Assembly: GCA_022819585.1 (NCBI GenBank)
Contig: JAJEGY010000036.1
Span: 1-64,000, forward strand
Length of the DNA: 64,000 nucleotides
Reading direction: 5' to 3'
DNA from: Dehalococcoidia bacterium
GTDB lineage: Bacteria > Chloroflexota > Dehalococcoidia > Lucifugimonadales > Lucifugimonadaceae
Under the pieces are notes generated by a model. The model made no database searches and had not been told where the DNA came from. It saw only the letters and a program-made list of their open reading frames with translations. The stretch's first letter is position 1, and the number at the start of each line of letters is the position of its first letter. Shown here in pieces: positions 8,600-19,400 of this stretch. The position numbers were made by a program, and so were the translations under genes.

Positions 8600-10347
8600 A
8601 TGAGGGTAAGCGCCGTAATCTGGGCGGGGCTGGTGGCGCTGATGATCGTTGCGTTTGCGTGGACGATGCTTCTGCAGATTCCCGCAGACGCGCAGAGCAT
8701 TCCTTCCATCTCTCGTCGCCGATTCCGACTGCGTTGTTGGAGGGCAGTCGGCCGGCTTCACTCTGAGAGCCGACAGGACGTTGGGCAGCGGTTTGACGGT
8801 CCGATTGGAATCGGGGCGCAACTACCGAGTGATCGCCGACGCGCTGATTGATGGAGACAAGGCAGTCAATTTTCCTGCAAGGAGGGATTCGCACAGGTTC
8901 TAAGATTTCGACAAGAAACCCGGGAAGGGATGGCAAAGGTCGGGATCATACAGACGGCGATTACACATACCCGAGTGGAGACACGAGCAATTTCACTGTT
9001 CACCTTGTACACAACTCGAAATACTCCACCGGACGAAACAGGGCATATGTCGAGGTGTACCATCCTGATCAACAGGGTTCGTGTCGGGAGCCGGATCCCA
9101 CACCAACGCCAACACCGACTGATACGTCGACTCCAACTGCTACGCCGAACACCCAATCATTGGAACGCAGCACGCAGGTTCAAAGCGCGCCGGACCCTCC
9201 TCGCAGAGAACGAACCCCGACTCCGACCGCAACCTTCACCCTGGACCCTGATGTTTGGTCGAAACTGCCCGCTACGTCCACGCATACGCCGACCCCAACA
9301 TCTGAGTCTGTCTCGGCATTCATACCGGCTCCTGCATCGACGCGTGCAGCGTCTGAGCCGATTGCCGCACCTACATCCACGCCGACTCCTATCGCAGTTT
9401 CCGCTGAGATCGCAACTCCCGGCGATAAAGATGCAGTCGAAGCGGAACCTGCTCAGGAACCAGTTGCAAAGCCTGTCAACACGCCGGTTCCGAAAACAGA
9501 AATTGCCGCAACGCCGACAATGGCACCGGAGTTTTGCGGTGTGCATCTCACCGTCGCCCACGCCACAATGCGCGTTGGAGAAGCTACGACGCTCAAAGCA
9601 AGTCATTCGGGCACGATCGGATGGGGGATATTCAACAGCGGCAATTTGACAATCGGCGAGCCAAACCATGAATCGCCGGAACAGACGACTTTGATCGCCG
9701 TCGCAACCGAAACAGGCACGGGCACGGTGACTATCACGGCGAAATTCAGAAGAGACAGCCGACAGATCGGATCCTCAGCACACATTCGCATAGACCCCGC
9801 GCTCACCGTCGAGCTGATAGCAGCATCGCCCACCGCAACCCCTCACACGGCCGAGCCGAAAGAAATCGTTTTCATCGAGCCTACAGCAAGCACGGCTCCA
9901 GTTGCGGTCGTGCCAACCGTCACGCCGACCGCCATCGTGATTTCCACTCCCGAGTCCCCAACGCTGAACACGCCCACACCTTCGCCAACTGCCACCGTAA
10001 AACCCTCTTTAGCAACCGAAACGCCCGAAACTTCGGACGAAGAAACGACCGTCCCGATCGATCTGCAAGGCCCTGTTGATGGGGGATCTGCCAACGTCGA
10101 TGACAGAGACGGTTCGCCAGTCGATCGGGGGAGATCAGATTCGACTAATATGCCGACCATCATCGTCATTGCGTTCATAGCGTTACTCTGGGCCGTGCTC
10201 TTGTCAATTGGATCGCTCACCGTCAAATCGACGCGGCGAAGAGGGAGGCGGGAGCCGCTCGAGCAGTCGCCGGAAGCACCAACGACCAGGCTCGATCAAA
10301 CCCCTGCCGATTCAGTGATGGTCATGCATCCTACGCCGAAACGATGA
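8600..10347 (+). pseudogene. Thr/Pro-rich secreted membrane-anchored protein, twice frameshifted
   Basis: A signal peptide (MRVSAVIWAGLVALMIVAF, cleavage near ADAQS) starts at 8600. Sensible sequence then moves to a second frame (CVVGGQSAGFTLRADRTLGS, LTVRLESG) and, near 8890, to a third frame that stays open to 10347. The third part holds PTPTPT-type repeats, a beta-rich stretch (TLIAVATETGTGTVTITAKF) and a C-terminal membrane anchor (PTIIVIAFIALLWAVLLSIG) with a basic tail. Two +1 shifts are needed to join the parts. If these were sequencing errors, the product would be a surface protein of about 580 residues. Confidence 0.7.
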
Positions 10348-10356
10348 AGGCGCTTC

Positions 10357-10728
10357 TCAACCCCTCCCTTCGATCAATGCTCGACATTCAGGCGTGTTGA
10401 ACTCATCTCTGATCCGCCATGCGTACAGCTCCGCTCTATCTCTAGCAACATTGGCAAGTGATTCGTCTCGAATCCAGTCTACAGACCTATTTTCTCGTGT
10501 CAATCCCGCGAGCGTCAATGCATTCCCTTTGCGTCCGTTTCAGGGACGGCACAGCAGGATGCGATTGAGGATGTAGTTCTCGCCTCTGTCCGATTTTGGG
10601 GTAATGTGGTCGAGTTCGATGAACTCACGCTCAAGCACCCGCCCGCAACCCGCGCGCACCACACCGCCGGGTATGCTTTGGGCCACTACAAGGACGTTGA
10701 CGACCTGCCTGTGGGTGAGCGTTGCCAA
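10357..10728 (-). pseudogene. HNH endonuclease, interrupted at a zinc cysteine
   Basis: The minus strand encodes AGCGRVLEREFIELDHI, then TPKSDRGENYILNRILLCRP, followed by a TGA (10540-10542) and, in the same frame, NGRKGNALTLAGLTREN and about 40 further residues to a TGA at 10357-10359. The HNH core (LDHI, N-x-N, LLC-xx-C) is recognisable, and the stop falls at the position of the second cysteine of the CxxC pair (C-R-P-stop-N). The gene is otherwise in frame, so a single-base nonsense change of a Cys codon appears to have broken it. Confidence 0.7.
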
Positions 10729-11014
10729 CGCTCCTTAGGACGTTGCACACGCAACCTTAAACTCGGAGGCGCAACTTCGTTGTTATCTCTGTGTGCCTAG
10801 GCGGCTCTGTGATGACCTTCACCCGCTCAAGCGCGAAAATCCTCCGCTCAGATTCGAGGCGCTGCCTCTACGCAAGGGGACGAATTTCCGGGCCCAAAAC
10901 ATAGGGCGATAACCCTTCCGATAAAGTTGTAGTTAGTCGCAATCACGCACGTCCTGATCTACGACGTGGATGCTTCGGTATGTTCAGGATTTCTGCCCGC
11001 GCATGGGAGAACGA

Positions 11015-12219
11015 ATGGAAAAGTCGCCAGAGGCCGCCGTATCAGTTCGCAATGTCTACAAGCTGTTTGGCGGTGATGAGGAAGCCGGTTTGGCGATGGC
11101 GCGTGACGGCGCGAACAAGGCGGAGGTGCAGGGAGCGACGGAATATCGGTGATAGCGTTTTCGGATGTTTCGTTCGATGCTCAACGGGGTGAGATATTTG
11201 TGGTGATGGGATTGTCGAGATGCGGCAAGTCGACTCTCATTCGATGCATCAACCGGTTGATCGATCCGACGGCTGGCGAGATTTGGGTTGCTGATGCGAA
11301 CGTGACGGATTTGGATGAGGAAGGGATGCGAGATGTGCGGCGCAGTTCGCTCGCGATAGTGTTTCAGCACTACGGTCTACTGCCGCATCGCAGCGTGATA
11401 GACAATGTTGCGCTCGGACTTGAGATGAAGGGTGTCGCCACGGGTGAGCGTCGTAAACGGGCACAAGAGGCGCTCGATACAGTTGGATTAGGTGATTGGG
11501 GAGCAAGCAAACCGGACGAGTTGAGCGGAGGGATGATGCAACGGGTTGGCCTGGCAAGGGCTTTGGCGCATGACACTCCCGTGTTGTTGATGGACGAGCC
11601 GTTCAGCGCGCTCGATCCGCTGATCCGCAACGAGTTGCAGGATGAGTTGTTGGCGATGCAAGAGAAGCTGCACAAGACGATCATCTTCATCACGCATGAT
11701 CTCGACGAAGCCGTTCGGATTGGCGACCGCATCGCGATCATGCGAGACGGCGAGGTCGTCCAGATAGGGAGCCCGGTTGATGTGGTGCTGCACCCGGCGG
11801 ATGCGTACGTGAGGGAGTTCACCAGCAACGTGCGACAGCACGGGTTAGTGACGGCGGAGACGGTTATGAACGAGGCGGTGCATGTAGTCACAGCCGAACA
11901 ACGTGCTGACGAAGTGCTACGTGAGTTGATGCGGCGAGAGGAGAACTACGCGTTGGTCGTGGAACATGCTGGTCGATATATCGGAACCGCATCGATGCAA
12001 CGGTTGCAGAACTTGAATCCAAGCAATGGTGTGTCGGTAGGTGAAACTTCATTGTTAATTGAGCCCGGCGTAGGACGGGATGTGGTTCTTGACGAGCTAG
12101 TGCCGCTGGGATTGCGGTCTGAACATCCGATCCCGGTGTTGGACGATGATGGTGTTTTGGTCGGCGAGGTGTTGCTGGAGACGTTGGCCGAGGCTATGAC
12201 CGCGGAATCTGCTGAGTGA
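11015..12219 (+). pseudogene. proV: Glycine betaine/proline ABC transporter ATPase, frameshifted
   Basis: The C-terminal 356 residues form a typical ProV/OpuAA ATPase: Walker A GLSRCGKSTLIRC, Q-loop region FQHYGLLPHRS, signature LSGGMMQRVGLARAL, Walker B VLLMDEPFSALDP, H-loop FITHD, and CBS-like regulatory repeats at the end. The N-terminus (ATG 11015 after a GGGAGA site, VRNVYKLFGGDEEAGLAMAR) is in a different frame that stops at about 11150, where the second begins. One frameshift separates them. No permease or binding-protein gene follows; instead an unrelated surface-protein tail overlaps the stop codon, so the operon is lost. Confidence 0.75.
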
Positions 12220-13240
12220 ATTGTTCCGATCCTGACATTCTCCTTGGTCCCGCCCGCATCCTGCGCGTCGAGCCTTCGATCCGCTCGGCGACGGTGAGCG
12301 CAGGCGACTCGCTGCGTCTCGAACTGAGCGTCTACGGCCGCCAGAACATCTTGGACAACGACCTCGAGGACGTGTCCTACACGGTCTGGAGCGACGGCGG
12401 GGCAGGCGGTTCGTTCGACGGTTCCGGCCGCAGGGTGCTGTACACCGCGCCTCCGGCCCCAGGGGTCTACGCGGTGACCGCTGAACTACCGTCGACCGTG
12501 TGCCGGGGAACGCAGGATCAGTGCACGGCGAGGTTCGAGATCCGAGTGCGGCGATCTTCTGCTCCGGCGCTGGAAGAAGAAGCGCCGGTGGATCCGCCGG
12601 GCGGGATCCCGTCGGTCGTCGCCGACTCGGACGGCAACCAGTACGAAGTGTTCACTCCGGTCGAAGGCGGGACGTTCGGCGGGGAGGGCTACTCGATGAG
12701 CGCCGCGTCGAGCGCGGTTCCGAACGGCGAGTTCGTCGGAATCCGGATATCGGACGAAGGAGCCGCTTCGAACCTCGGCATGACGCACCAGCGATACACG
12801 CTCGGCGGCAACATGTACGCGGTTTCGGCCGTGGACGGTTCCGGCGAAGAGATCAGTTCGTACGTCCTTGACGACCCGGCGACGATCTGCATGCCGCTGC
12901 CGGACAAGCTGCGTCAAAACATCTCAGACGTGGCGGTGGTTGCGATCAACGGTGACGGTTCGCTGACGATCCTGTCGGCGCGGGTGCGGATAGGCACTGC
13001 CGGCACGATGGTGTGCGGCGGCTTGAGCAGCCTGCCTGCATCGGTGGCGGTGGGCAGTGCTGGAGCGCCGTCTCCGGAGCCGACCGCGGTGCCGGAGCCG
13101 ACGCCTGAAGCGCCGGACACCGGGGGCTGGCACCGTTGTCGTCGACCGCGCTGGTCTTGACGATGCTGTCCGGGCTGATTGGTCTAGTCCTGGGCGTCGC
13201 CGTTACGCGCTCACGGCGGGCCGGGCAGATGAAACGGTGA
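12216..13240 (+). pseudogene. Tail of an LRR-type surface protein, no signal peptide, frameshifted anchor
   Basis: From GTG 12216 (overlapping the proV stop by four bases) the frame encodes a paralogue of the last 390 or so residues of the LRR protein at 4916-8158: ARILRVEPSI, YGRQNILDNDLED, WSDGGAGGSFDGSGRR, then DPPGGIPSVVADSDGNQYEV and so on to EAPDTGG. By eye about half the residues match. No signal peptide or LRR block precedes it. After the five-G run at 13122-13126 the frame goes astray. Adding one G would restore LAPLSSTALVLTMLSGLIG, a membrane anchor with a basic tail ending at TGA 13238-13240. Clearly a 5'-truncated, frameshifted copy. Confidence 0.75.
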
Positions 13241-13605
13241 AACGCCGGGCAGATCGCAGGCGCTGAATCGCAAACGCGAAGCATACTGCGATGCGGCAGA
13301 TGCAAAACATCAGGCCCTCGGCTCATCCTACAATCACTCCATGCAGGTCGATTTCCTTGCAGGTCTGTCGCGGTTGGTTAACCGGAGTAGGAACGGACGG
13401 TGGCAAGCAGGATTTTTGCGGCGACGAGAGAGGGCGCGCACGTGGTCGGGCGGTTGGAGTCGAAGCGCAAAGGGGGCCGCATGGGACAGCGTCTTTAAGG
13501 GTCTTCGGGACACCTTCAGGAGTGCCGTGACGACGGATGCGGCCCTGTCGTAGTTTGCTAAGATGTTCGGGGCAATGGGCGAGTAGAGAGGGTCCGTTGT
13601 CAGCC
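13241..13605. other. 365-bp stretch without a recognisable gene
   Basis: Short frames exist (a 70-codon plus-strand frame from 13341 is the longest plausible one) but none has family motifs, a clear ribosome site or protein-like composition. No repeat or structured RNA was evident. Confidence 0.5.
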
Positions 13606-14833
13606 ATGCCGATGGTGTTCCGGCTCATATCTGCGTTCGTTTTGGTGGTTGCGGTCGTCGCTTGCGACGGCGGCGCTCCGGAGGAGCCGGTGGCGACGGC
13701 GCCCATGAAGATCGGCCTGATGCTGAGCTTCAGGGGACCCTCGGAGACTGCAACCGAAAGGCAGGGCGCCTTCGATCTGGCGATACGGCGTGTCAACGAG
13801 ACTGAAGGCGTGCTCGATTTGCCCCTGGAGGGCGTGGTGGCCGACTTCACGCGAGACCCGCAGACCGGGGTGTAGGCGGCGCGGCGTCTGGTGGAGACGG
13901 ATAGGGTCCACGCCATTGTGGGGCCCCACCGCCAGCGCGGTGTCGCTGCCTGTCGCGGAGACGGTCTCCGGGCCTGCCGGGGTGCCGACGATCAGTCCCT
14001 CGGCCACCTCTCCGCAGCTCACCGTGGCGGCAGACGATGGTTGCTTCTTCCGCACCGCCCTTTCCGACACCGCCCAAGGGCCGGTGCTGGCCCGCCTGAC
14101 CGGCGAGCGAGGCTTCGACAACGTCGGGCTGCTCTACATAGACGCCCCGTACGGTCAGGGGCTGGCCCGCAGCTTCGAGGATTCGTGGGAGGGGGCGCTG
14201 CGCGCCGTAGCGGTCGGCCGCGATCAGACGATCCACCTCGCGGCGCTGCGAGCGAGTGCGGGGTCGGGCACCCAGGCGTTGGTGGTCATCACCTTCGAGG
14301 ATCAGGCGCTGTCGATCGTGCGGGAGGCGCTGGAAGCGGGGATCTACAGCCATTTCGTCTTTGGCGCCGCGGCGAAGAGGCGCAGCCTGGTGACGGAGAT
14401 CGGCGGCGAGCGTATGGGCGGCATGTACGGCACCGCGGGAGCGCCAGCCCCGGCCGACGAGAGGACCGCCGCGTGGGAGGCGTCTTACGAGGCCGAATAC
14501 GGCGCTCCGCTCCGGTCCACCTACGTCAAGGAGACCTACGACGCGACCATCGCGCTGGCTCTGTCCGCCCAGGCGGCCGGCAGCCTCGAAGGCGACGCCA
14601 ACCGCAACCACCTGCGAGCCGTGGGCAGTCAGCCGGGGTAGCCGGTCATGGGAACTCCCGAGGGAGTCGCCTTCGGCCTTCGCCTGCTTGCCGATGGCAG
14701 TCGAATAGACTACGAGGGGGGCGCCAACTCTCTGGACCGGGACGAAAACGGCGATCTGCTCCATGGTTACATCGGCACCTGGCGGTTCACGCGGGACGGG
14801 CGGATCGAGGAGCTGGACACGATGCTCTTCTAA
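13606..14833 (+). pseudogene. LivK-like ABC transporter substrate-binding lipoprotein, nonsense and frameshift mutations
   Basis: ATG 13606 begins a lipoprotein signal (LISAFVLVVAVVAC, lipobox VVAC). KIGLMLSFRGPSETATERQG and the following text fit the type 1 periplasmic binding fold of branched-chain amino acid transporters (Peripla_BP_6). The frame is broken by TAG at 13873, by an extra base in the GGGGCCCC run near 13920 (after it, TASAVSLPVAETVSGPAGVP continues in the next frame), and by TAG at 14639. Past the last stop the same frame runs on to a sensible end (TWRFTRDGRIEELDTMLF). Three independent lesions make it a firm pseudogene. Confidence 0.85.
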
Positions 14834-15040
14834 TACTGACGACGCCGTGGTCGAGTTTCATGTTCAGTCCGCGTCGAAGGTTCGCAGCGAGCATCCGCTG
14901 TCAGGCCCACCCGAGAAGACTCGAATCGGCATTTGGAGCTGATCGGCGGATCGACCGTGAATTCACAGCGAAACCAGCACGGCAAACTTTCGCAGTTTCA
15001 CACCCTTAGGCCCACCACAACTATTAGGCTTTAGGAATCT

Positions 15041-15534
15041 ATGAGCGAGTGGGGAGGGTTTTCGGGGAGTGTGATTCGGGTATCTAGCTGTGGAGGCATC
15101 ACCAAGGATCAGATAGACGCGTGTGCCGCAATACTTAGGAGGCTTCCTGAGTGGTTCGGCGATGCAAAAGCCGTCGTCGGATACCTGAATGATCTGCATC
15201 GCCTCGACACGCATCTAGCCTAACGTGATTCAGAGGTTGTCGGCTTTGCTGCAGTAAATCGGATGGGTGCTCAAGTTGCCGAGACCCATATGATGGGCGT
15301 GGCAAGAGAGGACCAACGCAGAGGTATGGGACGGGCCATGATGAGTCGGATAATCGGGGACTTGAAATGTTCAGGAATCAAGTTGCTGAGCGTGCAGACG
15401 CTTGGCTCCTCCGACCCCAGTTGGGATACGCCGAGACTAGGGCATTCTACGAAGCTAGGGGATTTCTACCGCTTCTGGAGTTCCGCCAAGAAAGCTGGGC
15501 TGGGCCGACTCTGATCATGGTTCGGAGTCTATAG
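15041..15534 (+). pseudogene. GNAT N-acetyltransferase, nonsense and frameshift mutations
   Basis: The first part (ACAAILRRLPEWFGDAKAVV) ends at TAA 15221-15223. The same frame continues with SEVVGFAAVN, then THMMGVAREDQRRGMGRAMM, the acetyl-CoA-binding R/Q-xx-G-x-G/A loop of GNAT enzymes. Near 15430 it must shift frame to reach YAETRAFYEARGFLPLLEF and ESWAGPTLIMVRSL, the typical GNAT C-terminal strands. One stop and one frameshift; the enzyme would have been about 160 residues. Confidence 0.8.
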
Positions 15535-15609
15535 ATCTGATTTTGCAGGCTCCACGAATGGTCGCGGAGCCACTAGTGGACAGGCGGCGGGAAATTGGTA
15601 AAGGCCCGG

Positions 15610-16308
15610 TTACCCTCGCGTTCCGTAGGGGGTTTCTGCGATGCGCCATTGGCCTGAGAGTTTGCCTCCGTCGATGATGAGTTCGGTTCCGGTCATGTAG
15701 CTGGATTCGTCGGAGGCTAGGAAGAGTATGCCGTAGCCGATTTCTTCGGGGGTGCCCATTCGTCCCATGGGGCGGTTGAAGGCTTCGGAGTCGCCTATCT
15801 GTTCTTCGCTCTGGTGGAGCATCTGAGTGTCGATGGCTCCGGGGTGTACGGAGTTAGCGCGGATGCCGTCTTTGGCGTATTGGATCGCAGTCGATTTTGC
15901 GAGGAGGTGGACGGCGGCTTTGGATGCGTTGTAGGCGGCGGCCCATGACTGTCCGACGAGTCCAGCGCCGGAGGAGACGTTGATGATGGATCCGCCGCCG
16001 GCGCGTCTCATGTGCGGGATAACTTCCCTCGTTCCGAGAAAGGTGCCTTTGGCGTTGACCTCCATGACGCGGTCCAAGTCTTCGGCGGAGGTTTCCTCGA
16101 CAGTTGCGGCGTGGGGCATTGCGGCACAGTTGACTAGAACGTTGAGAAGTCGGTAACGACCGACGACCTTGTTCACTGCATCTGCCCATGCGTCCTCGCT
16201 GGTGATGTCGAGGTTTTGGAAGAAGGCATCGCCGCCGGATTCGGTGATGCTGTCGGCGACCTGTCTGCCCTTTGCCACATCGATGTCGGCGATGCAGACT
16301 TTGGCACC
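15610..16308 (-). pseudogene. Short-chain dehydrogenase/reductase lacking its NAD-binding N-terminus
   Basis: The C-terminal 230 residues are a classical SDR: LVNCAAM (NNAG-like), SIINVSSGAGLVG with the catalytic Ser, YNASKAAVHLLAKS with the YxxxK pair, and NSVHPGAIDT. Read upstream, the frame begins GAKVCIADIDVAKG straight after a TAA at 16309-16311. The essential TGxxxGxG loop, normally 25-30 residues before this, is absent. The gene is cut at its 5' end about 140 bp from the PKS start, so a rearrangement border probably lies near 16,310. A GTG at 16278 could start a short product, but it would not bind cofactor. Confidence 0.75.
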
Positions 16309-16448
16309 TTATTGACCGAGTATCATTTGAGGAAAGCGGTGTCGGCAACGAGTTGATTGGCGTAAATGAATTATGTTGCAGCAGGGTGATTTTGGGTTGA
16401 TTGTCTGTTCAATGCGAAGATCCGGCATTTAACGGGAAATGGAGCGTC

Positions 16449-19400
16449 ATGGCAACTGTAGAGAATAGAGCTACTGATGCATCGATAGGGTTGGAATCGA
16501 ACGGTAAATCTCGGTTTCGTGACGCAATGGAAGGCATTTTGAAGGAACCGATCGCCGTAGTCGGCATGGCGTGTCGTTTCCCTGGTGCGAATGATGTAGA
16601 GGCGTTTTGGCGGTTGTTGATGGATGGTGCGGATGCGGTGACGGAGGGTGTGCCTGGTTCGGGTGTCGGACGTATTGGTCAGCTGTTTTCGAATGCTGAT
16701 ATCCAGAATGATGCATGCAGGTTCGGGGGGTATCTGGACGAGGTTGACCTCTTTGACGCAGCGTTTTTTCGTATTTCGCCAGTTGAGGCGCAGTTTTTAG
16801 ATCCGCAACAACGGCTGATGTTGGAGACCAGTTGGGAGGCGTTGGAAGATGCGGCGATTGATCCGGAAGGTTTAATGGGCAGTCGCACCGGGGTTTACGG
16901 TGGCATCAGCACCAACGACTACCGCGGGATGATCATGGATTCGAGCGATACCTCGGAGCCGGCGGCGAGTCTCTACACGGTGAGCGGCACTTCGTATAAC
17001 ACGGCGATCGGACGAGTTGCGTATGCGTTGGGATTCAGAGGCCCGGCGATCGCCATCGATACAGCGTGTTCGTCCTCATTGGTTGCAGTTCATCAGGCAG
17101 TGACGGGATTGCAGCGCGGAGAGGCCGATTTGGCTCTAGCGGGAGGCGTTCACACTATTCTGAGCGCTCGGTTGTTGGAGCTTCGGGGCAACGCGGGGAT
17201 GTTGTCGCCGGATGGTCGTTGCAAAACTTACGATGCGTCGGCAAACGGGTATGTGAGAGGGGAAGGCTGCGGCATATTGGTCTTGAAGCGGTTGAGTGAA
17301 GCTGAGGAAGACGGGGACCGGATCTGGGGCGTGATCAGGGGATCGGCGTTGAATCAGGATGGGGCGAGTCAAGGCCTGACGGTTCCAAACGCCGATGCGC
17401 AACGGCAGGTTATCGAAGATGCGTTAGATAGTTCGGGGATTCGTGCTTCAGACGTGGATTACGTCGAGGCTCACGGGACGGGAACTCCAGTCGGCGATCC
17501 GATCGAGATGGAGGCCTTGGGTGCGGCGTTCAGCGCCGATCGCGATTCTAGAAATCCTCTGCTTGTCGGATCAGTAAAGACGAATTTCGGCCACTTGGAG
17601 GCAGCGGCGGGTGTTGCTGGAATGATGAAGGCGATCTTGGCGTTGAAGCATGGTGTGATCCCCAAGCACCTGCATTTCAAGGAGCCTAATCCTGAGATCG
17701 ATTGGGACAATATGCCGGTCCGCGTGACCGCAGAAGCGACTGAATGGCCGGATGTCACCAGTCGTAATCGGATAGCCGGAGTTAGCGGTTTCGGATGGTC
17801 GGGGACGAACGCTCATGTGATTTTGGAGGGGTATGGGGTTGATGATGGCTCGTCGGCAGGTTCGAACGGGTTAGATCCGAACGCGGGCAGAGCGCGGAAT
17901 GTGGACGTTTCGGTGCCGATGAATTTTGCCGTAGAGACGGCAATTTATGCCACAGACTTGCCGCGATCTAAGCGTTTTTTGCCGTTGTCCGGCAAAACTG
18001 CGGCAAGTTTGCATGATCAGGCCGAGAGTTACTTGTCGTGGTTGGAGAAACGGTTCCCGAATGAGGGATCAGGCGAACTTGGGGAATTTGCAGATATTGC
18101 TTGGACTGCTGGTGTGGGGCGGAGCCATTTCGAATATCGAGCGGGTGTGATGTTCAGCGATGCTGCGTCGCTGAAGGCAGCGTTGTCGGAGGTGATTGAA
18201 AACGGTGACGCGGCTGGTCCTGCAGCGGCGAAGAAGATCGCATTGGTCTATACGGGCCAGGGCAGTCAGTGGTTGGGGATGGGTGAGTCGCTTTACGAGC
18301 GGGAACCCGTTGTGCGGATGGTGCTGGATCGGTGTGAAGAGGTGATGATTGAAGAGCGAGGGGTTTCGTTGCTGGATGTGATGTTTGGTCGTAAGGAAGC
18401 GCGGGGTGATCTGCATGACACGGGTTGGACTCAACCGGCGGTTTATGCGTTGGAGTGTGCACTGACGGCGCTGTGGTCATCGATTGGTATCGAACCTAGT
18501 GTCGTGATTGGTCATAGTCTGGGGGAATTTGCTGCGGCCCGAACGGCGGGCGTGTTCGGTTTGGAAGATGGCTTGAGGTTCGTGGCGAAACGTGGCGCCT
18601 TATTGTCGTCAGTGCCGGAGTTAGGGGGCATGGCGGCGATATTTGCTCCCAAGAGAGAGGTATACGAGGCGGTTCGAGAGCACAATTCCGTTGCAGAAGG
18701 TCCGGGGCTGTGCGTGGCGGTTGATAACGGCGTGCATCAGGTTGTGAGTGGGCCCGTTGCGGATATCGAGGCGATATCGGAACGGTTTGAGGCTGAAGAG
18801 ATCAGGGTCCGGCGTTTGAGGAATCAGGCTTTCCATAGCGCGTTGGTCGAGCCTGCGCTGGATGAGTTGGAGGAAGCGTACGGGGCGGTTCGCTTTTCGG
18901 CACCAGGGTTGGAGCTTATCAGTAACGTCACTGGCAGTGTTATCAAGCCAGACGAGAAACTGGATGCTGGTTATTGGAGGCGTCATGCCAGACAGTCCGT
19001 CGAGTTTCAGTCGGGGATCGATACGATGGCAGAGCTGGACGTCGACCTAGTTATAGAGGTTGGTCCGAATGCGGTTCTAGGGCCGTTGGTGTCGATGGCT
19101 TGGCCGGGTATGACTGCGGGTGGTCGAGCAGCTAAGGAGCCGGCGGTGCTCGCGAGTCTGTTAAGGAACTATGATGAGCTGCCGTTAGACGAATATGACG
19201 ATGGATTTTTGACGGCCGTCGCGGGTGCTTACGAGGCGGGATTAGAGATCAAGTTCGAGGGGCTGTTTGCAGGCGAGACACGGCGGAGGGTGTCGCTGCC
19301 GTCGTATCCGTTCCAGCGCGAGCGTTTTTGGGTTGAGGCGCCGAGGCGCAAGCGAGCTGCCACAGACCATCCACTCCTAGGCTCGCGACATGAATCGCCC

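Noticed and set aside
10540-10542. Selenocysteine codon in the HNH protein
   Set aside because: HNH nucleases are not known selenoproteins and the surrounding genes are full of ordinary lesions, so a nonsense mutation is simpler.
13341-13553. 70-codon plus-strand frame
   Set aside because: Arg/Gly-rich with no motif; it looks like a chance frame in GC-rich DNA.
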